Source: Nipponacmea schrenckii (Eukaryota; Mollusca; Gastropoda; Lottiidae). From it: a DNA stretch of 64,000 nt. The translations under genes and the position numbers were made by a program. The notes below the pieces were generated by a model that worked only from the letters and a program-made list of their open reading frames with translations, had not been told where the DNA came from and searched no databases. This document shows positions 49,746-64,000 of this stretch, piece after piece. Every line of letters begins with the position of its first letter. The first letter of the stretch is position 1. The stretch spans positions 5,098,208 to 5,162,207 of the forward strand of contig CM060203.1 in assembly GCA_030562195.1 (NCBI GenBank), written 5' to 3'.

Positions 49746-51939
49746 AGTGAAATGATCAAAGAACACTTGGATCAAAGACTGCGAACGACTTCGATGGCAT
49801 AATCGCAACCAATTAGAGTTTTTGGATGACTCAAGTTTAATTGCTAAACAAAAAGACGTAATGATAAAAAAAAATGCGAGAAATGATCAGTGTAAAAGAT
49901 GAATTCCCCCAGAGGTAATAAAACATGTCACATATTTGTGACGTAGGGCATTGCAAATTGACCGTCAACATATATTTCTCCAGCAAATATTATACGCATT
50001 CGTAGTACAAAAAATGAACTTTTTTTTTAACTTTAAAGTGAAAATCTGAAATGTGCAGACTGCACATCGAAAACTACACATTAGCGATTAACAGATTAAA
50101 ATCAACCGGTTTAAACGTAATATTTTTCTTAAGCCAAGATTCTGATGTTGAGAAAATATTGGTGGAATTGTTAAAAAGGTTTAAATATTGGCAAGCAATC
50201 GCATTGAGGAATTAACAATTACGTCATTGTAATGTTTAGTTCATTTCACGGAAGCCGAGAGATAAACATATTCGATATAGTCTCATTATAAAATTCTTAA
50301 AGTTTAGAACAAATGGCTATAGTGGAGACAACAGTGATCAATCATTATAAAACCCTGGCCCCGTTCCACTAAAAAACAATAACGACAAGATTTTATGTAG
50401 TATGTAGAATTTTAAATTCGGAAAAATCATATTTAGTACAAAATTAGTCATAGCAATTTGTGTGGAACAGGGCCCTGGTTTTCAATCTTAGGTGTTTTCT
50501 CCCCTAGGAATGTGGGTTTGGGGTGTCAGCCAACAAGTATAGGATAAGAAATTGAGAGTAGTTCTTCGACATCACATAAATGTGGATGATAAAAAGTTAA
50601 GAGTGGGTAATAAGGCATGTTTTTATTCTGTAAGCCTTAAAACTAATACAAACTTCAATAGACGATACTGGTAACAGATACACACTACTATTTACTTTTG
50701 CAGTTACTCTTTGAATGCTGAATGCTGTTAATATTAATAATAATCTTTTTTTTTTTATCAAACGTTGCCATCGATGTGCAATGAAAGTCGAAATACCGTG
50801 TATTGTTAAAGAGACGGTGGTTCAGTTTGACCAAAATCAACAAACAGTATCTAAAATCAAATAACTGTAGCCCAGATATGTACGTATGTCAACAATGACC
50901 ATTTAACATAAAAACTATAACTTGCAGGTTATGTAGTTTCGTTTCTCATTCTTCCTTTGGTTCATTTTGACTAAATGAAGAATTGAAAAAAAATATCGAT
51001 TCTAGGAAAATCACCAATTGTGTAAAAAGTAAAGTAGAAGTACATAAAAAAGGAAATGTTGATTCTTAGAAAAATCACCAATAGTGTAAAAACCAAAATT
51101 TCGTCCTTTGAGAAAGTTTGGCAACTGATTTTTTTTGTTTAGAAGTTTATTTTCTTAGCTGTTGACAAATACATAAACGACTGTGTCTTTTTGTAACAAT
51201 TTATTGATCGAAAAAGGTCGTCTTAGGTCGACTGTTTCGTTTGTCTCAGGTCAATACTTGAGTAAGATGCCGAATATGAACGAATCCTTTTAAAATGGGT
51301 GACAAGGCGACGATGAGGTTTGTTTTTTATTCGATTTGGCATGTAAATGTATGCTCATTGTGAGTGAATTCATTATATTGTAAGACCTATTTATTAGTTA
51401 ACATTGTAACGGTGTGTTGCAGGGCTGTCTATTAGCTCCATGTTTCTTCTATTAATTTGTGATGGACACAGATTGGTATGTATATATAGATTGTTTCATT
51501 TTTAATTTGGAAGTATATTTTAATCTAGCAAATACGACAGCGATTTCTATACGGTCTGTGCTTCTTCTACTATTATGTAAACGTCGCCGTAGATATAGAT
51601 AGACTAGTACAGTTGTAATAGAATGATGCTTGTTCATTTTCGCATTTCTTAGTAGCGGTTTTTTAATTAGAGTTATTGTTCAAATTAAGGTAAATATAAT
51701 AACTAAAATTAACTTAAAGAAAATTTAATGTCATGTCTTTGCTTCTTCCCCCATTCTTCAGTCACACAAGTTGCGTAAAGAAACAGATTCAGTGCAAATG
51801 CATACTGAAAGAAAATGCGTTTTGGTTCATGAGGCCCTGGACACATTCGTAATACTTTGGTCCAGACGAACAAGACGAAAAAATTGGGTCACATAATTGC
51901 AATCAGACCCTCAATTGAGATACTGCAAGGATTCCTTTT

Positions 51940-52011
51940 AGGCCTTTGTCTTCTATTTAATACTATAAGGTACAGAAGAGTAGGACGTAAAACTCTATTT
52001 ATTTCATTTCG
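51940..52011 (+). repeat. Interspersed repeat tail, copy 4 of 5
   Basis: 'actataaggtacagaagagt' then AGGACGTAAAACTCTATTTA and TTTCATTTCG. A diverged copy of the block at 40431. Confidence 0.7.
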
Positions 52012-52134
52012 TTTTCTATTTTATACAAAGTTAGATTCATGAAGCAAAATAATGCATCAAATTTGATTTTTCAAAAAAAGCCAAGAAAGCCAAAACCAAC
52101 CTCGATTGATAATAATAACTAAGTTTTATGGAAT

Positions 52135-52200
52135 AACAATTACTAACTTTATTTATTCTGCGACGTTTCAAAAAGTGTCCTCTTGTCGTTATCAAGCAGG
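52135..52200 (+). repeat. Interspersed repeat block shared with 31140-31205
   Basis: Same order of sub-motifs as the MED24 intron 6 copy ('attactaactttat', 'acgtttcaa', 'ttatcaagca'). Confidence 0.6.
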
Positions 52201-52577
52201 AAGATGAATTTTATTGCTGAAAATAATTCTTAAAAAGAAGAGAACATTCTTCTTCACAAAACCAAAATGAAAGACATTTCTATTGTTTATCGTCAAGTAA
52301 TGGTATAAGATTCTTATGATGTATGTAGTTCAGCTCCAAAGTCAACAGACAAGGCAATTGACCTGAAAAGCCATACTTTTTCAAAAGAAACCCCGTCACA
52401 CTTCAGCAATAGTACAATATTGACTAAGTTGGTTGGGTATACAGAGATGTGTTCTGCACTTCTTATTGAAATTCATTCTTCACTAAATTATTAAGAATGT
52501 TAAATTTAACACATTGGTAAAAAATTTAGCATGGAGATTTTAGCTAAATATGATTGTCCAAATATAATATGCCTTAA

Positions 52578-52908
52578 AGGACAGGTTCACCATCCGTTCG
52601 ATCATACCACAATCAAAGATTTTCAGCCAGGCTAAGCGGTAATAGTTTTTCACAGCTCACCGTCGAAATTTGAAACTTCTCATTAATGTGCGTCCAGAAT
52701 TATTCGCGTTAAAAGTTAAAATGACTACTCATATCTTTTTGAAACTCCGCCATATAGATGTATAGAACAAACATATAGCAATAGAAAAGCAAATTTCGAA
52801 GGGATTTAGAATTCAAGGTGATATGAAATTTTCTCAAAGTTCTGATAGGCCTTCTCCTGAAGGCTATTCACATTTTCAATCCACCCCTAAATTGGCGAAC
52901 AATGGCCT
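52578..52908. mobile_element. 331-bp MITE flanked by TTAA
   Basis: The left end TTAA|AGGACAGGTTCACCATCC and the right end, inverted, TTAA|AGGCCATTGTTCGCCAAT are similar with one gap. Flanking TTAA sites at 52574-52577 and 52909-52912 fit a piggyBac-type target. No ORF inside. Confidence 0.6.
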
Positions 52909-52912
52909 TTAA

Positions 52913-54597
52913 AACCAAAGTACACAACGTAAGGTACTTGTACCCTTTGACAGTGAAGACCACGTACCACAGTCTGTGAGGTTTTCTGATATATAAAAAT
53001 ATTGACTGGACGACTTTTGCTTGAAATATTTTTCCGTTTCACCGTGTTAGTGGTGAGTGAAATGTAGTGAAGGGATATTTCTCATCTCAAGGATGAGATT
53101 CAAAGCTTTAGTGGAAATTTGAAGGGAATAAAAGATGAGGGCGTTCATTGGAACAAATTTAAAATAATAATAATGGTGAAAACTTAGCATTTTGATTTGT
53201 AGATATTTTATGGTTATTGTTGAGAACAATGTTAATTTTTTTTTTTATTAAATTACTTTGCAATTCAGAATAATTCGAACTAACATGCACTTACACATGC
53301 ACAGGATAACAATATAACTTTCGTGCAAGACGTGAAAAGTGTGATTTTCACACTTGCTGAGTTAATTATTTCTCCCAAATTACAAGTGCTAGTTTAGTTC
53401 TTTACAACTTCATGATATAACATTTACACAGGCGTATGTTTCAACTTAAATTTCTTCCAAATATTTCACTTGGTTTGATTAATTGTTTTACCAGATTTTA
53501 AAGTTCGTTTTCAGAAAAGTCCAAATATCAAGTTATACCTTGACAAAGTGAAAATGTAACGATAGTCGAGCCCTTTATTCTTCGACGATGGCGATATCTC
53601 TTTTGCGAAAATTACAAAGAGTAGTATAGTGTGCCTGACGCAATTAAAATTAGCACAGGAATTGACATAACTAGAAATTGTTTTGAACTTTGCAATTCTT
53701 AATATCTAAGAACATAGGCCGGTAATTCATGTGTTGCCTGTTTCCTTGATCACGAAATTCAACCTTCTATAACCTTTTCAAGAAATCTCATTGGAAACTT
53801 TCCAATATGTCATATTAAAGCCTGACCAATACTGGGTTTCGGTACAAAAATTTGATACATCATAACCATGAATATCTGAAAGTAGATCACTTAATTGTAT
53901 AAAAGAATATGCAATTTAAGAGGATTTTAGTCAATAAAACTACATTTGAAATGTTTTGGCGGATTGACTCCATTATTGAAAAGACAAGCAACACAAACCT
54001 TTGTATGTTTTTAATGTCGAATTTTAACTGAAAGTGAATAACATGACTGTATAGAAAATAAATTAGAGCAACAAAATAAAAATAAAATCTAGTTACAATA
54101 GGCATTATAATTTCTTGATATCTGCCTTATGTAAAGTTAGACAGGATAATGTCTGCCCATTTCCTTGGTATAAATCTATGTCAAAAATTTACTCTTAATC
54201 TCTACCATATAATATGCAGGAGCTATCAGTTGCCAGGGTGGATTTGCATAACAATGTAAATGATTTATTTTGTAATTAAAGTGCGGATGCCTTGTCAATT
54301 GGATTAAGTGAAATTCGCTCGAGTCAATTTGTTTAAGTTCAAAAAGAAAAGGGGTGTAATGATTTTGCCAATTCGTGCTAAAACAGTTAAACTTTGACTT
54401 CAAATTACTCCTTTAAAGAACTTTACCCCCTCTAATCCTTTCAAACGATGAGTTGTTTTACTGCATTCTACACGATTAAGACTGGTCCATGTTGGTAAAC
54501 CGAGTACAACCATGGGAAAGATTGAAGATATCCTTATTGGTTTTAATTAATAAGAGGCTGAAAAATACTTGATAATATGGAAAAACTAAAAATATTT

Positions 54598-54631
<34 letters not shown>

Positions 54632-54987
54632 AATACAAATAAATATTTTTTCTTTTGGCTTCATATATTTGACAAATTTGATACATGTATATTGATTTTA
54701 TATAATATGTTACATTTCACTATCAATTGTATGTATTTTCTATGCTTAATAATAAATAATCATTACTATAAATAAATATAAGAATATATTAACACGGGAA
54801 CGACATTTAAAAGGACATGTATTAGTCATGAATGAAGCATGTAATTTATTATGTTAAATTATAAGGTATGTTTATCATAACACAAACCTATCTTATAACA
54901 TACCTAGCATAAATTCACATCCTTTTTTTATATGCTTCACATCTCATGTGACGGAAAGTATCAATCACTGCCGCGGAAATTTATCTA
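52913..54987. other. Intergenic, AT-rich, no gene supported
   Basis: No coding or repeat structure beyond an A-run of about 30 bases at 54599-54628. Short open frames here have no family signal. Confidence 0.4.
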
Positions 54988-56899
54988 TTATGGAACGCCG
55001 TAACTGCCTTCTGTTAGTATTTTTGCAGTATCAGCATCTTTTTGTATTATCAGCATCATCTTTTCGTATTATCATCTTTTCGTATTATCATCTTTTTGCA
55101 TTATAAGCATCATCTTTTTGCAGTATCAGCATCTTTTTGTATTATCAGCATCATCTTTTCGTATTATCATCTTTTTGTATTATCATCTTTTTGTATTATC
55201 AGCATCATCTTTTTGTATTATCATCTTTTTGTATTATCATCTTTTTGTATTATCAGCATCATCTTTTTGTATTATCATCTTTTTGTATGATCATCTTTTC
55301 CGTAACTAATGTTAATCTTCGTAAAAAGTCGACGTAAAGAAGATGTCGTAGACTAGGTTAATGAGACGCAACTTTTATTTTGTCAAAATGGATAATATTT
55401 TAGAAAATTTGCACCTTCCATTGCATACGCCTGCCTTTCAAAGAGAAAAAATAACTCCTGATTTAGTTTGCCATTTGTCCAGATATGATATGGAATGCCT
55501 TGGGATATCAAATTCTTCAGATATGATGAAAATCAAAACAGAATGTATTAAATATGCCCAGTCAGAATGCAAACACAACAGAATTGTTTTGATATATCAA
55601 AACAATTGTTAGAGAGTTTATTAGACTCTGGTTTCAAAATATCTGAAATTTCAAAGTTGCTGTCTGTATCGGAAAGAACTGTATATCGGCGAATGGCATT
55701 TTTTGACTTATCCGTTCGCAGTTTTACTCAAATTAACGATACTGAGTTAAAATCTGAAGTCAATGATGCATTTTCAATTTCCCAGAAGTGGGGAAAATAT
55801 GTTGAGACAAATCCAATATCAAAAGGGAATTAATGTGAGCATATCTATACCTGTGGCCACATATAACAATACATGAAGATTTATCCATATGGTATTAAAA
55901 AAACCTGGTGCAATAGAATTATTCAAATTCTTTTATTCATAGCACAAATAGTTAACAATAGCAAATTTAGTGTCACACAAATGATTTTGACATTGTTAGA
56001 GAATTAGCTGCAATACGATTCTCAATTTTCTCTTCATGCCAGACTTTGTCTGAAGACATTTAAAAACCATAGCATTTTCATTTTTCTAAACCCCCCGTGA
56101 AAATAGAACTTCTGACCTCCAACTACCTACATCAGACTGTCACTTTCAACTTCATACGTGATTCCCAACGTCCTAAATCTGATTACCATGTCCGACTTCC
56201 TATTGCTGACTTCTGACTTCCAACCAGCTTTTGACTTCCTAACTCTGAATCTATATTCCTTCAGGCTCAAATATTTGATTGTTTACTGCCCCCACCCCAC
56301 CCCCTTTCAACAGCTTTCTACATCAGACCGTCACTTTTGAATTTCTACATTTCTACTTCTGCGAGTTCTTACTTCCCACTACTTTAGCGTGACATGCTAC
56401 CTTTTAATCAGTATTAGAGAAACATCTGTAAATGCAAACACTAAATTAATCGGAGACTGGAACTCATTAACCTAGTCTATGGCATCTTATTTACGTCGAC
56501 TCCTTACGAAGATTACCGTTGATTTCCGCGTACCTACGGCCAGTTACGGAAAAGATGATCATAAAAAAAGATGATATTACAAAAAGATGATGCTGATAAT
56601 ACAAAAAGATGATAATACAAAAAGATGATACTGATAATGCAAAAAGATGATAATACGAAAAGATGATAATACGAAAAGATGATACTGATAATACAAAAAG
56701 ATGATAATACAAAAAGATGATAATATGAAAAGATGATGCTGATGATACAAAAAGATGCTGATACTGCAAAAAGATGATGCATATAATACAAAAAGATGAT
56801 AATAGAAAAAGATGATAATACAAAAAGATGATGCTGATAATACAAAAAGATGCTGATACTGCAAAAATACTAACAGAAGGCATTTACGGCGTTCCATAA
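54988..56899. mobile_element. 1.9-kb TIR DNA transposon with repeat-filled inverted termini
   Basis: Ends are TTATGGAACGCCGTAACTGC at left and the matching inverse GGCGTTCCATAA at right. Both are flanked by TCTA (54984-54987 and 56900-56903), a 4-bp target duplication. The inverted arms are long: about 54988-55365 and 56463-56899. Each arm holds a tandem array of 'atcatctttttgtattatca' (or its inverse on the right) and an inner conserved part with 'aatcttcgta', 'gtcgacgtaaa' and 'gactaggttaatgag'. The left arm lacks ~25 bases present in the right. Between the arms is a broken transposase-like reading frame (55361-55833) and about 600 bases with no coding content. The missing catalytic core makes it non-autonomous. 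Confidence 0.85.
55361..55833 (+). pseudogene. N-terminal fragment of an integrase-type transposase (SAM-like plus HTH), frameshifted
   Basis: Two overlapping frames are joined by a frameshift near 55570-55610. The first (55361-55612; best start MDNILENLHL at 55388) holds a SAM-like block ITPDLVCHLSRYDMECLGIS. The second contains LLDSGFKISEISKLLSVSER then TVYRRMAFFDLSV, a helix-turn-helix like that preceding the DDE integrase core in a widespread animal family of transposon-derived proteins, and then INDTELKSEV, which normally leads into the core. The frame ends at 55833 with no DDE residues. It lies inside the TIR element, so it is probably the remnant of its own transposase. The family assignment is from memory of motif order and is moderately sure. 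Confidence 0.65.
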
Positions 56900-56903
56900 T
56901 CTA

Positions 56904-57784
56904 TCCACTCATAGGGGCTTTACTACTACTTTTCATGTTTCCTGGTTGAAGGTTCGACTCAGTGGTCATTAATTTTGTGAATATCTCGAACATACATTAA
57001 CAAAATTAAATCTAATGTAATACAATAGATTAAGTAAAGAATATTTTTCCGAACTTTGGGTCCTGACGTTATTCATTCAAGGCCCTGTGTTATAATGTGA
57101 AAATGGGATTAATCATGGTTCACTTTTGTCACCAATCCTTTTCTATCATTTTATTAAGATATCTGATTTCATAGGTAAGTTTATTTTTGTTCCTAAAAAA
57201 ATCATTTTACTGATTAGTTTTTTGATCATTCAATCGCGTAATGACAAGGACAAATACTGATCATAGCATCAGAATATTTTTTTCTGTAAAGGAAATAAGT
57301 ACAATATAATCGTAATACGGAAGATTTTATTAAACCTCTACGATCTATCCTTATAGCAAAAATATTTCTATTTAAAAAGATATCAATGGATTTCTTTTTC
57401 ATTGAATAGAACACTTAGCAAACAGTGTAAAGTTTTAAGAGTTTTTAATCAATATAGACAACAAATAAATAACATAGCTTTCATGTGGTTATAAATTACA
57501 TTTCAAAGATGTATACATGTTTGTTTTTAAACATTTAATCTAAAAAAATGTTTACCCCAAAAATGTTCTTGATAACCCGCGTTCTTCAATAAATTATAAA
57601 CGGTTGATTAAATATGCCCCATGAACAGAAATCTCTCTCGAATGACATAATCAAATTTCTCCATACACATGTAACCAAACGCTAACGATTATTATAAAGC
57701 GAAATATACTAGTATTAGATTATTCAAGCAAAGTTGATGTGATGTAAAAATGATAATTTATTGTAATTAAAACCTGCTTCATCC
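56904..57784. other. Intergenic, no gene supported
   Basis: AT-rich sequence between two DNA transposons. I see nothing recognisable. Confidence 0.4.
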
Positions 57785-57788
57785 TTAA

Positions 57789-58233
57789 AGTGATATTGCG
57801 TCTTAGAATGAACATAAAATTTTAGTTAGGTTAGAAAGGTTAATATTAGGAAATATTCATATATATAGTACATAAAGTAACAGAATCCATTAAAATCTGG
57901 AAAACTCACAAAAGTTTTGAAAATGCACTTTTATGGATTTATTTTTCATGTTTTTTTTTTATGGCAGCAGGTATATTTACTGATGAATACAGCTCTTATT
58001 GGCAAGTTTATAATTTTCAAATTTTATGTTCATCTTTTGAAAAAAAAAAAAATTTATTAAGCGTTTTTCAATTATCAAATGCATCTTTATGGATAATTGC
58101 TTCTTTTTTTTTTTGGATATTCACTTATTTTTTATGTTATTTATGGCAGCTGGTATATTTATGCTGAATACAGCTCTTATTGGTATGTTTATAATTTTCA
58201 AATTTTATGTTCATTCTAAGATCTATTATTCCT
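57789..58233. mobile_element. 445-bp MITE flanked by TTAA, with internal duplication
   Basis: The left end TTAA|AGTGATATTGCGTCTTAGAA and the right end, inverted, TTAA|AGGAATAATAGATCTTAGAA share TCTTAGAATGAACATAAAAT. TTAA sites are at 57785-57788 and 58234-58237. An ~80-base segment beginning 'tatggcagcaggtatattta' (57960) is repeated at 58142 with few changes, so the right half has been duplicated. Sequence near 57865-57910 matches the hairpin element at 63.6 kb. Confidence 0.7.
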
Positions 58234-58549
58234 TTAATACAATACGGTACAAACACATAGGATCAAATCAATACACTAAATTTATTGTCACTAGATTTGG
58301 ACCACATTACCCTTGATCATCAAGAGTTGCAGGTTAATTTTAAGTACACAGATTTATCGACACAACAATTATTACCTTGTTTTTGGTGAGGGGGCCGGGG
58401 GGGGGGGGTCAAACTAGTGAACCAAACTGAATGAGACATCGACCTATATGCAATTAAAAGCAAATTAAGATCGATGAGAGCGGAGAGGTTTGGTGAGGCA
58501 TTTCTCTCAAACCGCGAAATATAGCCTAAATTGAAAGTGATTATCTCAT

Positions 58550-61804
<3,255 letters not shown>

Positions 61805-63583
61805 GCCATCGTATATACCTATCTACTTATTATATACAATAATAATATAATTATATTTCATTGATTGATATGATAGTGCTAATGGTATAAAATGTAGAGC
61901 AACACAGAAATATATATTAAGAGAGAACCTTAGGCACAGCTGATTTCTTTTTCACATATTTGTTTATACATGAATTGTATGTTATATATATATATTGTAA
62001 ATTGAATTTATACTGGGAAATGAATTAAAATAAGCTTAGCTTGTTTTCAGACTCCCACTCTTAAATTTGTAAAATTGTATAGATAACTGAATAAAGTATT
62101 GTATTAAAAAAAAAAGTGATTAAGTTCAAACCCTTAGAAAATATATTACATAAATGCATAGAATGTATATCATCTATCTACGATATTAGCATTATTTGTA
62201 TTAAGAAACTACAAAGCACTCCGATTTATGAAACAAATATCATAAGTTATATTTTCTTTAAGAAGTATATAAGGTTTATGCTGAATGTTTCTTAGATTTC
62301 ATGTAGATCTATATTGGTAAGGGTATGTTTGATTCTTTTATGTTATGTGAATTTTGTGATTTGAGCATAATGCCTCGAATATTATATTGGTTCGAAAAGG
62401 GACGACGGTCCTTAAAGTTCCTAGCACATAGTTGAACCCTACCTGAACTAACATTCAGTTTAATAGAAATTTCAAAATGTTTTTAAACTAATAATCTATC
62501 GAAAAATTATGAATCTAAGTGAAAAACCAAAATTGTTAATGGAAAAGTATTCTTATTTTTTGAAGATGTAGTAGTGATAGTAGAAAAAAAAAGATCGATA
62601 TATGATTACAAATTACAATCGGGATTACCGATAAAAAAAATAAAAATTATGGGAAACCGATTACTTTAAATTAATAGAAAATAAATGAAATGAATGGGGT
62701 TTTACGTCCTACATTTCTGCACCTTATGGGCTAATGAAGACAGTAAAATTAATAGAAAATATGGACCTAACCCTTTAGCAAACCTTAAACTAAGCCGGTT
62801 TCCGAATCTTGTTTTTTTTTTTCTTTAAAAAAAGAGTCCTCGGTTGTCCCATGTTTCAATAAAAATATACAATAGAATGAAAAAATAACAGTTTTTCTCT
62901 AGTAATAATTGAAGTATTTCAGATTTGGACCTTAACCATCAATTCAACAATAAAGTAGGGTTTCTTTTTTAAGTCTGATTTTAGCTCGTAACTAAGCTGA
63001 GAGGGAGTTTAAACGTATAACCAGAAAACAAATCGAACACATCTCTTATTGACGAGAAATCATCCCCAATTAAGACCAAGAAACAATGGGTTTAGTTCGA
63101 AGCTTCAAGTATTACCGATGAGCACTGACCAAGGATTTAAACACAGTGCTTTCTAAACCTTACTATATTATTTTTTTTTTAAATGGATGAGATAGGGAAA
63201 TTTATTAGCCTTCTAATGACCATTCACGGGGTTCAATCGTACCATGGTCTCAGAATTATTAAGCCAAGTTAATCCGTAAAAGTGTGCACAGCTTCACTGT
63301 GATCAAATACACTGTGACTATATAACTGAGGTCGAATTACCTCGTGACCATATTTACATTGAAACCACATGACTTAATTACTGTGACTAATTTACTAATT
63401 TATTTACTTAACTTGGCCAATAAAAGCCCTATTCATCAGCAAACGGCCTCCGTGAAAGTTACGCTATTGCTCTGCAACAAATTATGGTTTACAGGAAACT
63501 GCCGAGGATTGCCGATTGATTCATCAGTAAACCTGCTGCAATAAATTACATAAAAAAATATCCCAAAAACTAAGTAATTATCA
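61805..63583. other. Intergenic, no gene supported
   Basis: AT-rich. Contains one dispersed repeat tail (62681-62747) and an AATAAA (about 62090) followed after ~11 bases by ten A residues. The latter resembles the 3' end of a retroposed transcript. Confidence 0.4.
62681..62747 (-). repeat. Interspersed repeat tail, copy 5 of 5
   Basis: Inverse of the 40431 block: 'aaatgaaatgaatggggttt' then TACGTCCTACATTTCTGCAC and CTTATGGGCTAATGAAGA. Confidence 0.75.
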
Positions 63584-63587
63584 TTAA

Positions 63588-63810
63588 AGATTATTTTGTA
63601 AAAATGACTTAGTTTTGTGAGTTTTCCAGATTTTAAGAGATTATGTTACTTTATGTCACAAAGTAAGTTCACTGATGTATTCATCAGTGAACTTACTTTG
63701 TGACATAAAGTAACATAATCTCTTAAAATCTGGAAAACTCATATACTCAATATACTCATATTGACCATTCTTGAAAACCAAAATTTTATGTTCATGCTAA
63801 GATTATCCCT
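63588..63810. mobile_element. Fold-back element flanked by TTAA with a perfect 60-bp hairpin
   Basis: Arms 63618-63677 and 63682-63741 are exact reverse complements with a 4-base loop (TATT). The right end, inverted, reads TTAA|AGGGATAATCTTAGCATGAA, matching the MITE at 57789. The arm block 'gagttttccagattttaa' also occurs inverted in that MITE. The left TIR is weaker (AGATTATTTTG). Confidence 0.75.
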
Positions 63811-64000
63811 TTAAGCAGTTGGCTAGACTTTATCGCCTCCAGTCTGATTAGTATCGCTCCTTATAATGATGTTCCTACACTCTGTGATCCCAACCCCCTT
63901 AATTAACTCGTCAAATCAATCGTATCACTAAGATCCTTATTAGGTTTATCAGCATGTTTTTACTCAGAACACCTGGGGCTTTTCATCGTTGTCACATGTT

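Larger units (their letters stand above)
49746..52573. other. Intergenic, no gene supported
   Basis: AT-rich. A ~35-base duplication containing 'aaaatcaccaattgtgtaaa' recurs at about 51000 and 51065. Two dispersed repeat blocks lie in it (51940-52011 and 52135-52200). Nothing else is recognisable. Confidence 0.4.

Noticed and set aside
55042..55337. Overlapping Tyr/Leu/Phe-rich open frames in the transposon arms (also 56491-56897)
   Set aside because: They are translations of the subterminal tandem repeat in three frames.

Overview
The window is animal nuclear DNA: AT-rich by eye, with short exons bounded by GT/AG introns, a 5'-truncated non-LTR retrotransposon, several TIR/MITE elements and many minisatellites. 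The gene content (SCAP, ASB8, ZC3H15, MED24, a C2H2 zinc-finger gene, a secreted PAN/C-type lectin) is metazoan. I infer a lophotrochozoan, most likely a gastropod mollusc, but nothing here fixes the species.

Layout. 1-1926 (+): last five coding exons of SCAP, the sterol sensor that escorts SREBP. 3.9-4.65 kb: a ~66-bp tandem array. 5076-6170 (-): a compact two-exon SGNH hydrolase. 7198-8325 (+): complete two-exon ASB8. 10060-14685 (-): ZC3H15 (DFRP1), apparently lacking one conserved segment. 15786-34022 (-): complete 22-exon MED24, an 18-kb gene of which over a third is minisatellite. 34801-38622 (+): a seven-exon, nine-finger C2H2 protein divergent from MED24. 39842-46796 (-): a three-exon secreted PAN + C-type-lectin protein whose 5.7-kb second intron holds two minisatellites. 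46.8-64 kb: no cellular gene I can support. It holds a pentapeptide-encoding 15-bp array, a 1.9-kb TIR transposon with a transposase fragment, TTAA-flanked MITEs, a frameshifted LINE ending in (TCTA)n, and a perfect 60-bp hairpin near the right edge.

The genes do not form a pathway. They are housekeeping regulators (SCAP: sterol homeostasis; ASB8: ubiquitin ligase adaptor; ZC3H15: DRG1 partner; MED24: Mediator) next to a probable transcription factor and an immune-type lectin. Divergent pairs are SGNH/ASB8 and MED24/zinc finger. Convergent pairs are SCAP/SGNH, ASB8/ZC3H15 and zinc finger/lectin.

The most unusual feature is in MED24 intron 12. A 38-bp minisatellite is made of about 20 copies of the end of the preceding exon plus its 5' splice site, giving a long row of decoy donors, most closer to consensus than the authentic one. 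Other points of interest are the array-filled introns of MED24 and the lectin gene, the transposon with repeat-filled TIRs and a SAM-like/HTH protein remnant, and the missing segment of ZC3H15.
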